A stretch of DNA of 64,000 nt, from positions 62,001 to 126,000 of the forward strand of contig JAFUDQ010000023.1 of NCBI GenBank assembly GCA_017459075.1, in the 5' to 3' direction. Position numbers and translations under genes: made by a program. Below are positions 43,653 through 53,078 of this stretch, piece after piece. The stretch is from Bacteroidales bacterium (GTDB taxonomy: Bacteria; Bacteroidota; Bacteroidia; Bacteroidales; UBA932). The notes under the pieces are model-generated. The model did not search any database. It worked only from the letters and a program-made list of their open reading frames with translations, and was not told the origin of the DNA. Every line of letters starts with the position of its first letter. Positions within the stretch are counted from its first letter, which is position 1.

Positions 43653-44483
43653 ATGATAGAAATCAACAACTTAGCCTTTAGTTTCAGAAATCACCCTGTA
43701 CTTCAGGGCATTTCCATGAGGCTTGAAGAAGGCAAAATATACGGCCTTCTTGGAGAAAACGGCGTAGGCAAAACCACTTTGCTCACCCTATTATGCGGTC
43801 TCAAACGCCCCCAAGCCGGAAGCATACTCGCAGACGGCAGGGCTCCATTCGACCGCCAGCCATCCCTCCTTCAGGAGCAATTCTATCTTCCGGACGAAGT
43901 AATGCCAATTCGTGCAAACGCAGCAAAATTTGCAACCGAACGCAGCATATTCTGGCCCAAATTCAGCTTCATAACCTACGAAGCCGTACTCCGTGAGTTC
44001 GAGGTAGACACAACCCAGCGCATGGACAAAATGTCCGCAGGCCAGCTCAAGAAGACGTGGATAGCCTTCGCCCTCGCGTGCGGCGCGCGCTATTATTATA
44101 TGGACGAACCTACAAACGGCCTTGACATCCCCTCAAAGGCACAGTTCCGCAAGGCCCTCATGAAATACACCAGCGAAGAGGCCACAATGGTAATCTCCAC
44201 GCATCAGGTACGCGACCTTGAAAGCATCATCGACCCTATAATAGTCCTGGACAGCAAAGAAGTCCTGGTAAACGCCACCCTTGAAGAAATCTCAAAGAAG
44301 CTTTATTTTGACTATGGCACCCAGCTTCATCCCGGCGCCCTTTACCTTGAACAGACGCCCGGCGGAGCAATCCAGGTTTATCCCAACGAGTCCGGAGAAG
44401 AATCAAAGGTTAACCTTGAAGCCTTCTTCAACGCGGTTTATGCGCACAAAGACATTGCAAGACAATTATTTAGCAACAAATAA
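43653..44483 (+). CDS. ABC transporter ATP-binding protein
   Basis: A 276-residue ATPase: Walker A LGENGVGKTTLL (about 32-43), signature MSAGQLKKTWIAFAL, Walker B YYMDEPTNGLD and H-loop STHQVRD. A C-terminal extension of about 75 residues follows. The first gene of a self-regulated operon with a membrane partner and a GntR regulator; this layout is common for YtrA-type systems that respond to cell-envelope stress. The transported substrate cannot be told from sequence. Confidence 0.9.
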   Translation: MIEINNLAFSFRNHPVLQGISMRLEEGKIYGLLGENGVGKTTLLTLLCGLKRPQAGSILADGRAPFDRQPSLLQEQFYLPDEVMPIRANAAKFATERSIFWPKFSFITYEAVLREFEVDTTQRMDKMSAGQLKKTWIAFALACGARYYYMDEPTNGLDIPSKAQFRKALMKYTSEEATMVISTHQVRDLESIIDPIIVLDSKEVLVNATLEEISKKLYFDYGTQLHPGALYLEQTPGGAIQVYPNESGEESKVNLEAFFNAVYAHKDIARQLFSNK

Positions 44484-44496
44484 AGGAGGAAACACT

Positions 44497-45321
44497 ATGA
44501 ACGAGACATTCAATTTCAAAAGATTCTGGACTTTCTTCCGTTACGACCTTAAGCAGACGTGGCGCCGCAATGCCAAACCGGCAATATTCATAGGCGGCTC
44601 AGGACTGATACTGTTCCTGCTCTGGACCTTCTTCAGCCTGGTATGCTTCTTTGTCTGGACCACCCCTCCCATATGGGCAAGGCTTGCAGGCTTCCTCGTA
44701 GCCAGTTTCATACTCCAGCTCTATATTACCAAGACGTACGGTTTCATCACAGACAAGAAAAAAGGTTCAGACTACCTTATGATTCCGGCATCTGCCACGG
44801 AGAAATTCATATCCATGCTGCTTATCGTGCTGATAGTCATACCTTTCATGTTTGCAACGGTATACTACTGCCTTGATGCGCTTATTTGCCTGGCTTTCCC
44901 TTCCTGCGGCATGACGCTTTTCTCTGCAACAGCCTATGGCTGGGAGCAATTCACCAGCGGCATAACCGCCGCAAACATAGCGATGATTAATGAAGGTGCG
45001 TTATTCACTTTCTCTGTAGGCGGAATGGTAATGATATTTGTGCTTAGCAGCATCTTCGGTTACCTTTTCTACATGCTCTGCGGAATGATTTTCAAGAGAT
45101 TCAAAATCCTCTGGGCCCTTCTTCTCAACTTTGGCATGGGAACCATTCTGTCAAGCCTGATAGGCCTTATTATCGGAGGAGCCGTGGCTGCCGGCAACGA
45201 CGTTGAAACCGTTGCAAACGGGGTTGGCACCATTTTCCTTGTACTTAAAATTTACATGGCCGTCGGCATCGTCGCCTTCGCAATCGGAATATATTACAGA
45301 CTAAAAAGGATATCACACTAA
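44497..45321 (+). CDS. ABC transporter membrane protein
   Basis: A 274-residue protein with about six transmembrane segments (near 30-52, 55-75, 100-125, 165-190, 200-225, 245-268). I use ATG 44497, which has a strong AGGAGG ribosome site 7 bp upstream (rare among these genes); the frame extends into the ATPase gene. It ends in TAATG, where its stop overlaps the GntR start by one base. It is presumed to form the transport pore with the ATPase. Confidence 0.82.
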   Translation: MNETFNFKRFWTFFRYDLKQTWRRNAKPAIFIGGSGLILFLLWTFFSLVCFFVWTTPPIWARLAGFLVASFILQLYITKTYGFITDKKKGSDYLMIPASATEKFISMLLIVLIVIPFMFATVYYCLDALICLAFPSCGMTLFSATAYGWEQFTSGITAANIAMINEGALFTFSVGGMVMIFVLSSIFGYLFYMLCGMIFKRFKILWALLLNFGMGTILSSLIGLIIGGAVAAGNDVETVANGVGTIFLVLKIYMAVGIVAFAIGIYYRLKRISH

Positions 45322-45659
45322 TGGACTTCAATTCAGATAAACCAATATACCTTCAGATTGCAGACACCATCTGTGACCGGATTCTCTCCGGAGAACTGAA
45401 AAGTGAGGACAGAATACCGTCCGTGCGTGAGTATGGCGCAGAACTTGGAGTTAATCCGAACACAATGATGCGGTCCTATGACAAGCTTCTTGGCGAAGGT
45501 ATAGTTTACAACAAAAGGGGCATCGGCTACTTCATAGCCCCTGATGCGCGCGAGAAGGTTCTTGCGCAGCAGCGTGCAGACTTCCTTGAAAAGGATGTGC
45601 CTGCTATACTTGAACGCCTTACCCTGCTTGGCCTGGATACATCGGTATTTAATAAGTAA
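45321..45659 (+). CDS. Short GntR-family (YtrA-like) transcriptional regulator
   Basis: A 112-residue protein: winged helix-turn-helix with SDKPIYLQIADTICDRILSG, RIPSVREYGAELGVNPNTMM and GIVYNKRGIGYFI, followed by only ~35 residues of helix. It lacks the large effector domain of most GntR proteins, matching the YtrA subfamily. Likely repressor of its own operon through the palindrome at 43612-43633. Confidence 0.9.
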   Translation: MDFNSDKPIYLQIADTICDRILSGELKSEDRIPSVREYGAELGVNPNTMMRSYDKLLGEGIVYNKRGIGYFIAPDAREKVLAQQRADFLEKDVPAILERLTLLGLDTSVFNK

Positions 45660-45693
45660 CAGCAGTTCCGGGAAAGGAGCCGGAGAAATAACC

Positions 45694-48234
45694 ATGAAGT
45701 TTGTTTACACATTGCTGCTCTCAATAATCACCGTAGCAGCATCTGCACAGCAGGTAAATGTAAAAGGCCGTGTCCTTGACAAAGAAACCGGAGACGGAGA
45801 GGTAGGGGCGATAGTCCAGTTCATAGACCCATCGGCAAACAAAGCCATCGCCTTTACTTCCGCCGATGAAAACGGAGCCTTCGCACAGAAGCTGAAGGGT
45901 GGGAAAGAGTACCGCATCCTCATAAGCAACCTGGGACGGAAGAACATAGAAAAGGCCTTCCAGCTTGGTCAGACAGAGCTTGACCTTGGTGACTTCCTCA
46001 TTGAAAATGATGCCACGGAGCTTAATGCCGCCTCCGTTACGGCGCAGAAGCTTTTGGTGAAGATGGAGGTGGACAAGATGACTTACAACGTCTCCGAAGA
46101 CACAGACAGCAAGTCTGCCACCGTCCTTGATATGCTTCGCAAGGTGCCGATGGTGACAGTTGACGCCCAGGATAACATCACCGTCAACGGCAGCTCTTCC
46201 TTCCTTGTCACCGTGGACGGAAAACCCAACCAGATGCTCACCAAAAACGCATCGACTGTTTTCAAAATGATGCCGGCAAGCGCCATCAAGAACATCGAGG
46301 TAATAACAAATCCCGGGGTGAAATATGATGCAGAAGGGGTTGGCGGAGTGCTGAACCTTACAACTGAGCAGGGAGCTGCCGGTGGAGGCAGCGCTGTTGC
46401 AGACGGGCAGTTCGGCAGCCTGAGCCTTAATACAGGCACCCATAACTCTAACGTGGGCGGAATGCTTACCATGCAGAGGGGTAAATTCTCTTTCAGCGTG
46501 AATGCCAATATCGGAAAGAATCACGGCCAGAAAATGAAGATGGATAATGATATCAGTATAGAGACGATTCAATCTTCATTTGGTACGGCTGAATACAGAA
46601 GCAAAACACATACAGAGTCAAAACAGACAGGCACTTTTGGCTGGGGAGATTTTCAGGCCAGCTATGAGCCGGACAGCCTGAACCTTGTCTCTGTAAATGC
46701 AGGTGGCTTCTTCTATAATGGAAACTCTGATTCGGAAACTGAATTCAGCCAGGGCTCATATAATCCCCTAAACCCTACGCATAATCCTACTTATCAGTCA
46801 TATACAATGAACCATTTATATGACAGGACAAATAAGGACAAGAACTATTTCGGAAACTATAACGTTGGCGCCGACTGGCAGCATAAGTTCGCCAATGCTC
46901 CCGGAAAAACCTTCACCCTTTCCTACAAAGGCAGCTTCAATCCGGGAAAGAACAAGAATACCGGAATCTTTGACCCGGAAAGCCAGATGAACCAGTCCAG
47001 GAAAATTGACGGGAAAACCAATTCATCCGAGCACACTTTCCAGGCAGACTTTACTACCGCCCTTGGCAAGAATTCCGGAAACCTCTCCACCGGCCTGAAG
47101 TTCATCTACAGGAACAACACTTCCGTTGAGGACCTTTTCCTCAGGAGTACCGGAGCCGGAGATTTCATTCTTGACGATGCCAGCAGTACCGACTACGAGT
47201 ATATCAACAAGATTGGAGCCGCTTACGCTGAGTACAGCAACAACTTTGGCCAGTTCGGAATCAAGGCAGGAGGCCGTTATGAGTACACCTGGCAGGATGT
47301 CATTTACAAAAAGGGCCAGGGGAATGACTTCTCCGTAGACTACGGCTCATTCGTTCCTATGGCAAGCCTTCAGTACAACCTTGGGATGACGCAGAACATC
47401 GGACTCAGTTACAATGTACGCATCAGCCGTCCGGGAATCAGCTACCTGAATCCCTTTGTTAACACATCAGACCCTACCCATATCTCTTACGGAAACCCTG
47501 CCCTGGATGTAGCCAAGAGCCATAATATCTCCTTGGTTTATAACTTCTTCAGCCCGATAGTCATGATGAGCGCCACTTTGGGACACACCATTTCAAATGA
47601 CGGAATCTCTGAATATACATTTACTGACAACAATGTCCTTAATACAACTTATGGAAATATCCTGAAGAGTAACGCTACCAGGCTTAATCTCTTTGCCAAC
47701 CTTAACCTTGGCAAGACCAGCAGGATTTACGCCAATGCGGGACTCTCATACAACAATGACCGCAGCGCAGAGCTGGATTACAGCAAGAAATACTGGACCT
47801 GGAATCTTTATGCAGGTGCCCAGCAGACCGTATTCTGGGATTTGCGCCTGTCAGAGAATCTGTTCATGACGCCAAAGCATTACACCCTTCAGGGCTGGAC
47901 TTCAGGAGTCAAGGGCCTGGCAGTAGGTGTTACAAAGACCTTCCTGGATGATCGCCTGTCAATAGGAATCAACGGCGTGACCCACCTTGGCACTGGCCGC
48001 TACATGAAATTTGAAATCCACAACGAAGGACGCGGATATTCATCAAATACCACCGTCAATGTGCCTATCCGCCAGATAACTGTGAATTTCAGCTGGTTTT
48101 TCGGAAAATCTTCTTCCGCCCGTGTAAAGAAGGCCAGCAGGACTATCCAGAACGATGACGTAATGGAAAAAGCCTCCGGCGATGCAGCAAGCCAGGCTGC
48201 CGGCGGGGTTACAGGAAACGGTACCGGAAGATAG
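45694..48234 (+). CDS. Outer-membrane beta-barrel protein (TonB-receptor-like, OMP_b-brl_3 type)
   Basis: An 846-residue outer-membrane protein. Signal peptide (KFVYTLLLSIITVAASA), a carboxypeptidase-regulatory-like domain (about 20-105, VKGRVLDKETGDGEVG), a plug-like domain (VDGKPNQMLTKNASTVFKMM, VITNPGVKYDAEGVGG) and a large barrel with alternating aromatic strands. The sequence after the barrel has a charged tail (RVKKASRTIQNDDVMEK) rather than a terminal aromatic residue. No TonB box is identified. It starts 34 bp after the GntR gene and may be co-regulated with the ABC system. It ends at the convergent EnvC-like stop with no space. Confidence 0.88.
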   Translation: MKFVYTLLLSIITVAASAQQVNVKGRVLDKETGDGEVGAIVQFIDPSANKAIAFTSADENGAFAQKLKGGKEYRILISNLGRKNIEKAFQLGQTELDLGDFLIENDATELNAASVTAQKLLVKMEVDKMTYNVSEDTDSKSATVLDMLRKVPMVTVDAQDNITVNGSSSFLVTVDGKPNQMLTKNASTVFKMMPASAIKNIEVITNPGVKYDAEGVGGVLNLTTEQGAAGGGSAVADGQFGSLSLNTGTHNSNVGGMLTMQRGKFSFSVNANIGKNHGQKMKMDNDISIETIQSSFGTAEYRSKTHTESKQTGTFGWGDFQASYEPDSLNLVSVNAGGFFYNGNSDSETEFSQGSYNPLNPTHNPTYQSYTMNHLYDRTNKDKNYFGNYNVGADWQHKFANAPGKTFTLSYKGSFNPGKNKNTGIFDPESQMNQSRKIDGKTNSSEHTFQADFTTALGKNSGNLSTGLKFIYRNNTSVEDLFLRSTGAGDFILDDASSTDYEYINKIGAAYAEYSNNFGQFGIKAGGRYEYTWQDVIYKKGQGNDFSVDYGSFVPMASLQYNLGMTQNIGLSYNVRISRPGISYLNPFVNTSDPTHISYGNPALDVAKSHNISLVYNFFSPIVMMSATLGHTISNDGISEYTFTDNNVLNTTYGNILKSNATRLNLFANLNLGKTSRIYANAGLSYNNDRSAELDYSKKYWTWNLYAGAQQTVFWDLRLSENLFMTPKHYTLQGWTSGVKGLAVGVTKTFLDDRLSIGINGVTHLGTGRYMKFEIHNEGRGYSSNTTVNVPIRQITVNFSWFFGKSSSARVKKASRTIQNDDVMEKASGDAASQAAGGVTGNGTGR

Positions 48235-49449
48235 TTATTTCAGCCAGGCTTCAGGGTCTACTGACTTACCTGCGCTGTTCCAGATTTCAAAGTGAAGGTA
48301 GGTTTCGCCAAGGACGGAACCTGCCTTTCCTAATGTCTGGCCTGTAGTAATCTTGTCTCCCTCCTTTACGAGAACTTCCTTAAGGCGGCAATACAGGGAC
48401 ATGTAGCTGCCGTGGCTTACAACAACGCAGGAACCGTATCCTGGCATGTCGAAGGTCTTGATTACACTGCCTTTGAAAATGGATTTTACCGCCTCTCCCT
48501 CAGACATCGAAATATTCAAACCGTTGTTTTTCAGGGAGGTAACATTCTTGTGAAGAGGATGCCTGTAGCTTCCGAAAGCGGACAGGACGGGGCCTTCGGC
48601 CGGCCAGGGCAGTTTCCCCTTATTGCTCTGGAACTCGTTTGCCAAAGCCTGGTCTACGACTGTTTTCTTGGTGGAAGTGCCCTTGTTTCCCTTGCCGCTC
48701 CCCTTTCCGGAGCCTTTGGCTGCCAGTTCCTTACGCAGCTTGTCCAGCTCTTTGTTCAGGCGGTTCAGCTCTGCACGTTTGGCATCGGCCTCCTTCTTGT
48801 ATTTCTTGGAATTGCTCTGAATCTGCTTTACAATGCGCTCGGCCTCTTTCTCGTCCTTCTGCAAGCTGTTCAGCTCCGTCTGCCTCTGGGCCTTTACCGC
48901 CTGCGCGCTGGTTCGCAGCTTCTGCAACTGTTCTATCTGCACGCCCAGCTCATCCTTTGCTTCGGAAATCATTTCTGCCTGAACTGACATCTGAGACGAC
49001 AGACTCTTAAGTACGCCGATGCGGCGGAAAGCCTGGCCAAGGTTCTCGCTGGACAGGATGAACATGTACCAAACCTTGGGGTCCCTGTTCTTGTAAGCAT
49101 TGCGGACCAGCTTCGCATAGTAGGCTGTAAGGGTGTCAAGGCGCGTCTGAAGGGCGTCTACCCTTGATTTCTGCACTTTTATAGAGTCATCGAACCGTAG
49201 AATCTCTTTCTCACTCTCTGCCACCAGGGCCTTTCTGGAACGGACGGTGGCGCTAATCAGCTCAAGCCTGTTCACGGCGCTTCCCTTCTTGGCTTCATTC
49301 TCCTTGAGCTTCTTTTCCAGGGAAGCGATTTCTTTCCGGTAAGATTCAATTTTCCGCTGCTGGCGGGTAATGGCATCCTGTGCCGATGCTTCCGGAAGCA
49401 TCGGAATAAAAAGCAGCAGGAAAGCCAGTATATATTTAACTCTATTCAT
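48235..49449 (-). CDS. EnvC-like murein hydrolase activator with degenerate M23 domain
   Basis: A 404-residue periplasmic protein: signal peptide (1-23), long coiled coil (about 25-250), Gly/Ser/Lys linker (GSGKGSGKGNKGTSTKK) and C-terminal LytM/M23 fold (about 275-404). Active M23 enzymes need HxxxD and HxH. Here the first motif is NNGLNISMSEG and the second is YLHFEIW, so the zinc ligands are incomplete. As in E. coli EnvC, it probably activates an amidase during division rather than cutting peptidoglycan. It overlaps the TPR gene by 8 bp. Confidence 0.88.
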   Translation of the reverse strand: MNRVKYILAFLLLFIPMLPEASAQDAITRQQRKIESYRKEIASLEKKLKENEAKKGSAVNRLELISATVRSRKALVAESEKEILRFDDSIKVQKSRVDALQTRLDTLTAYYAKLVRNAYKNRDPKVWYMFILSSENLGQAFRRIGVLKSLSSQMSVQAEMISEAKDELGVQIEQLQKLRTSAQAVKAQRQTELNSLQKDEKEAERIVKQIQSNSKKYKKEADAKRAELNRLNKELDKLRKELAAKGSGKGSGKGNKGTSTKKTVVDQALANEFQSNKGKLPWPAEGPVLSAFGSYRHPLHKNVTSLKNNGLNISMSEGEAVKSIFKGSVIKTFDMPGYGSCVVVSHGSYMSLYCRLKEVLVKEGDKITTGQTLGKAGSVLGETYLHFEIWNSAGKSVDPEAWLK

Positions 49450-51094
49450 CGTCTTTGGGCAAATTCTTCAGTTGGGAACGGTAAACATCTGCCAGTTCTT
49501 TCTCTCCAACGGCCTCAAGGACCACAATATAATGAATCATTATGGTAGCGCTCTCCTTTCCGCCGTACAGCATGGCCTGTTTAAAGAACAGCTTGGCTTC
49601 CAGGGAGTTGCCGGTAAGGTGGAGAATCCAGCCGTAGGTATCAAGATATGTGGCGTTCTTCGGCTCCAGCTCAATTGTCCTCCGGCTCATCTTGAGGGCC
49701 TTTTTCAGCTGCTTGCCCTCCTGGCATAGGTACCAGGCGTAATTATTCAGCACCGGGGCGTAGCTTGGATTAATCTTAAGAGCCTTGTCGTAAGTCTTGT
49801 AAGCATTCTTATTCTCTCCCAGCATATGATACATGTCCCCCATCTGCGACAATGCGGACAGGGTTTTGGCACTGTCCCCCGCAGCCTTGGAAAGAAGAGT
49901 CTTGGCATTTTCAAGAACACCCTTGTAATCCTTCAGGTTATATCTGGCATGGTTGTCAAGCTCTATGAAAACATCCTCTTTGGGGAATTTGACGATGGCG
50001 TCCTGGCAGGCCTCTGAAACGGCTTTCCAGTCTTCTCCCATGCTCAGCATCTGAATATAGGAATATGCGGCCGGACGGCTCTGGGGGTACAGGTCGCGGC
50101 ACAGCTTCGCGTGCTCAAGGCCCTTGTCCATGCTTCCTGTAAATGCATAATATGAACTGGCGGTCTGAAGCATGACCGAATCCTTCGGATGAGAGTCTAC
50201 GGCCAGAGTCATGACTGAATCCAGTTGCGGCTTGAAAGTGTTCAGGAACCGCGAATCAGTGCTCCTGAAAACCTGGACAAGGTAGTCAGACTTGTTTGCA
50301 GCACCCTCTTCCGGGTCAGAAACTATTTCTTTAAGGGCGTCAAAGTACTTCTTGTACTCCCTTGTAAGGCGGAAAGTTTCCGCCCTTCCAAGTTTGGCCG
50401 GGAAGTAGGAATCGTTCAGCGACAGGGCTTCGTTAAAATACTCCAGGGCCTCTTTGTCATTGTAAATACTCATCTCATATTCGCCAAGAACGGACAAAAC
50501 GTAAGGAGATGAATACTCTGCAACATAATCCCTCATAACCTGGTAAGACTCGTCAATCTTGTCTGTCTTGCGAAGAATGTTGGAACGCGTCATCACTGAG
50601 GCATCGGACTTTCCGTCCCGTCCCTCAATCTCATTCACCACCTCAAGGGCCTTGTCAGTCTTTCCGGCCGCCATGTAAAGGTTCAGCAGGACATACTGGC
50701 GGTCTGTGTTCTTGGGGAAGTCCCTCAGCAGGCGCTCATAACGGGCAATCGTAAGTTCCAAATCTTCAGAAGGGTCGATGGTTGTGAGCTGGGCGTCCCT
50801 GTACCAATAGTTGGTACTGTCCAGCTGCGCTGCCTTGTCCATGCAAATGCGGGCCTCATCCCGATTCTTCTCTGCCAGGTGGCACAGTCCAAGATAATAC
50901 CACGCCGCATCATTCTGCGGCTCACTGCGGGTTATCAATTGCAGGTCTTTTTTTGCAGCGTCGATATTTCCGGATACATAATAGGTAACGGCATCCACGA
51001 ATCTGTTCCCGGATGTCTTTGTCTGCCCCGTTAAATCAAGGGCCGATGCTGCCGCGAGCACCGTTATTAAAACGAAATATATTGTCTTTCTCAT
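49442..51094 (-). CDS. Exported TPR-repeat protein
   Basis: A 550-residue protein; ATG 51094 opens the signal sequence (RKTIYFVLITVLAAASA), while the frame runs 40 codons further into the divergent promoter region. At least nine TPR-like helical pairs cover the mature protein, for example DAAWYYLGLCHLAEKNRDEA and APVLNNYAWYLCQEGKQLKK. No enzymatic domain is seen. Coupling to the EnvC-like gene suggests a role in envelope or division assembly; this is inferred from position only. Confidence 0.85.
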   Translation of the reverse strand: MRKTIYFVLITVLAAASALDLTGQTKTSGNRFVDAVTYYVSGNIDAAKKDLQLITRSEPQNDAAWYYLGLCHLAEKNRDEARICMDKAAQLDSTNYWYRDAQLTTIDPSEDLELTIARYERLLRDFPKNTDRQYVLLNLYMAAGKTDKALEVVNEIEGRDGKSDASVMTRSNILRKTDKIDESYQVMRDYVAEYSSPYVLSVLGEYEMSIYNDKEALEYFNEALSLNDSYFPAKLGRAETFRLTREYKKYFDALKEIVSDPEEGAANKSDYLVQVFRSTDSRFLNTFKPQLDSVMTLAVDSHPKDSVMLQTASSYYAFTGSMDKGLEHAKLCRDLYPQSRPAAYSYIQMLSMGEDWKAVSEACQDAIVKFPKEDVFIELDNHARYNLKDYKGVLENAKTLLSKAAGDSAKTLSALSQMGDMYHMLGENKNAYKTYDKALKINPSYAPVLNNYAWYLCQEGKQLKKALKMSRRTIELEPKNATYLDTYGWILHLTGNSLEAKLFFKQAMLYGGKESATIMIHYIVVLEAVGEKELADVYRSQLKNLPKDDE

Positions 51095-51114
51095 ATAATC
51101 TTTGTCTCTTTCTA

Positions 51115-51155
51115 CAAAAATAGTACAAAAATCCGGCAAAAAATGTATAATTTTG
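51115..51155. promoter_or_regulatory. Divergent -7 elements between TPR gene and ECF sigma gene
   Basis: Plus strand TAATTTTG (51148-51155), about 59 bp before the sigma-factor ATG. Minus strand TATTTTTG (51122-51115), 21 bp before the TPR ATG. Neither has a convincing -33 box, so one may be read by an alternative sigma factor. Confidence 0.4.
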
Positions 51156-51213
51156 GGAGGAATAGAGGATTGGATAGAAAAAAGTCCTCCAGGTGTAAAA
51201 TATTTTTCGGGCA

Positions 51214-51807
51214 ATGATGCAACATTTTAAGCAAAAATTGCATCTTACTAACCGTAACGCCAGTGGAAAGGAAGACGATTTTTCCTCTGAAGCAGGCCTC
51301 ATAAAGCTCAGCATCAAAGGTGACAGAGCGGCACAGAAGGCTATTTTTGACGCCTTGGCACCTAAGATGATGGCGGTTTGTCTCCGCTACGCGGGAGACA
51401 GGGAGGTGGCGGAAGACGTGCTTCAGGACGGCTTTGTAACGCTGTTCACGAAGCTTGAAAGTTTTTCAGGGGACGGATCGTTTGAAGGCTGGGCAAGAAA
51501 GATCTTTGTCAATACTGCACTTATGTCCTTGAGAAAGAAGGACGCCCTGCGTGACAGCGGAGACTTGGAACTTGTTACGGGGCGGGCTTCGGAAGCGGCT
51601 TCACAGCTGCAAACACTTGGATATAAGGAACTCATGAGCCTTGTTGCGGAACTCCCGCCGGTTTACAGGACGGCCTTCAACCTTTTTGCGATTGAAGGTT
51701 ATTCCCATAAGGAGATAGCAGAGGCTTTGGGTATTACGGAGGCTACTTCACGGTCGCACGTGAACAGGGCCAGGACGTATTTGCAGGAAAGGATAAAGAA
51801 AATGTAA
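51214..51807 (+). CDS. ECF-type RNA polymerase sigma factor
   Basis: A 197-residue sigma-70 family protein. Region 2 runs about 45-110 (MMAVCLRYAGDREVAEDVLQDGF, then SFEGWARKIFVNTAL), region 4 about 140-190 (LPPVYRTAFNLFAIEGYSHK, EIAEALGITEATSRSHVNRA). Region 1 and 3 are absent, as in ECF factors. The next gene, 11 bp downstream, encodes a membrane-anchored protein likely to be its partner. Confidence 0.93.
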   Translation: MMQHFKQKLHLTNRNASGKEDDFSSEAGLIKLSIKGDRAAQKAIFDALAPKMMAVCLRYAGDREVAEDVLQDGFVTLFTKLESFSGDGSFEGWARKIFVNTALMSLRKKDALRDSGDLELVTGRASEAASQLQTLGYKELMSLVAELPPVYRTAFNLFAIEGYSHKEIAEALGITEATSRSHVNRARTYLQERIKKM

Positions 51808-51818
51808 GATGCAAGAGT

Positions 51819-53078
51819 ATGGACACCAAGAACTTTGACAACATAGTAAAGGCTATGATGGAAGGAGCGCAGGAAGAGGTATCTTCCGGCGTTTGGGATG
51901 GTGTGCAGAAGGGCCTCGCCCGCCGCTCACGCATCGTTTTCTTCAGAAAGGCAGGCCTCACCGCTGCAGCTGTTGCTGCCGCAGCCGCCCTGCTTCTTTC
52001 CACGGGGCTTTTCAAAGACAATTCTATCCAACCTAATATATCTGAGAAAGCAATCACCCTGGTACCGGAGAAGCCTGTAAAGTCTGTGACTGTACCGGAC
52101 TCCGGCAGGGAAGGATTGCAGGAAGAGGCTACAGAGCCGCTTCCGGAAGTTGCTGTCAAGGCAGCTCCCGTTAAGAAAGTCCCTGTAAAAGAGACTGTTG
52201 CAAAAGAGACTCCTATGAAGGAGACTCCAATTGAAACTCCACTAAAAGAGACTGTAACGGTTGTGGTTTCAGAGGCTGTGACTGAAACAGCGCCTTTAAC
52301 CGCAGCCGTCGTCCCTTCGGAGGAAAAGCCTTCGGAGAAGCCGGCCGTGGAGGAAAAGACCACAGAGGACGCTTTCGCCAAAATGGCGTTTGAAGACTTT
52401 ATTTCTGAGAAGAAATCAAAAACCTTTAAGAGAAGAGCCCGTGCAAACATGTCCGGTGTCTTTGAGACCAACGGCATTAAGACGTCTTCTTTCAAACCTC
52501 CTATCAGAAGGGCACAGCAGAGCGCCCAGTTAAGGAATGTCATCCGTGAAAACGGAGAGTCTTCATACAAGTTCCCCGTAAGCTTCGGCGCCGGCATCAA
52601 ATTCCCTCTTACAGGTAACTTCAGCTTTGGTACGGGCGTGAATTATACCTCGCTCAGCCGTACTTTCGCAGGAAAATACCTGGCTTATGATGAGGCTACG
52701 GGCACCCAGGAGCAATTGTACGGAGATACCCGCCATACCATTAAATACATAGGTATCCCGGTACACTTGTATTATAACCTGCCGCCTGCAAGGAACTTCC
52801 ATTTCTATACCTATGCCGGGGGAGAGATTGAGCGAAGCTTCCTTAACAAATACAGGATAGTTACAAGCCGTGGCAAGATTACCCAGAAAGTTGCAAACAA
52901 GGGTGTACAGCTTTCCGTTGGAGCAGGTGTGGGCGTTGAGTTCATGATAACCAAACACATGAGCCTGTATATAGACCCAAGTATCAACTACTACTTTGAC
53001 TGCAACCAGCCAAAAAGCATGAGGACGCAGCAGCCCTGGATGTTTACGGTAGAGTCTGGTTTCCGGTTCAACCTTTAG
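51819..53078 (+). CDS. Membrane-anchored protein with outer-membrane-barrel-like C-terminal domain; possible anti-sigma factor
   Basis: A 419-residue protein. Residues 1-43 are charged and cytoplasm-like (NFDNIVKAMMEGAQEEVSSG), one TM helix follows at ~44-65, then a Lys/Glu/Thr/Pro/Val low-complexity region (about 85-160, with repeated K-E-T-P/V steps), and from ~245 a beta-rich domain (VSFGAGIKFPLTGNFSFGTG, ending in FRFNL) typical of PorT/OMP_b-brl proteins. No zinc-binding anti-sigma motif is seen. Direct linkage after an ECF sigma gene suggests it controls that factor. It overlaps convergent tsaE by 4 bp. Confidence 0.75.
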   Translation: MDTKNFDNIVKAMMEGAQEEVSSGVWDGVQKGLARRSRIVFFRKAGLTAAAVAAAAALLLSTGLFKDNSIQPNISEKAITLVPEKPVKSVTVPDSGREGLQEEATEPLPEVAVKAAPVKKVPVKETVAKETPMKETPIETPLKETVTVVVSEAVTETAPLTAAVVPSEEKPSEKPAVEEKTTEDAFAKMAFEDFISEKKSKTFKRRARANMSGVFETNGIKTSSFKPPIRRAQQSAQLRNVIRENGESSYKFPVSFGAGIKFPLTGNFSFGTGVNYTSLSRTFAGKYLAYDEATGTQEQLYGDTRHTIKYIGIPVHLYYNLPPARNFHFYTYAGGEIERSFLNKYRIVTSRGKITQKVANKGVQLSVGAGVGVEFMITKHMSLYIDPSINYYFDCNQPKSMRTQQPWMFTVESGFRFNL

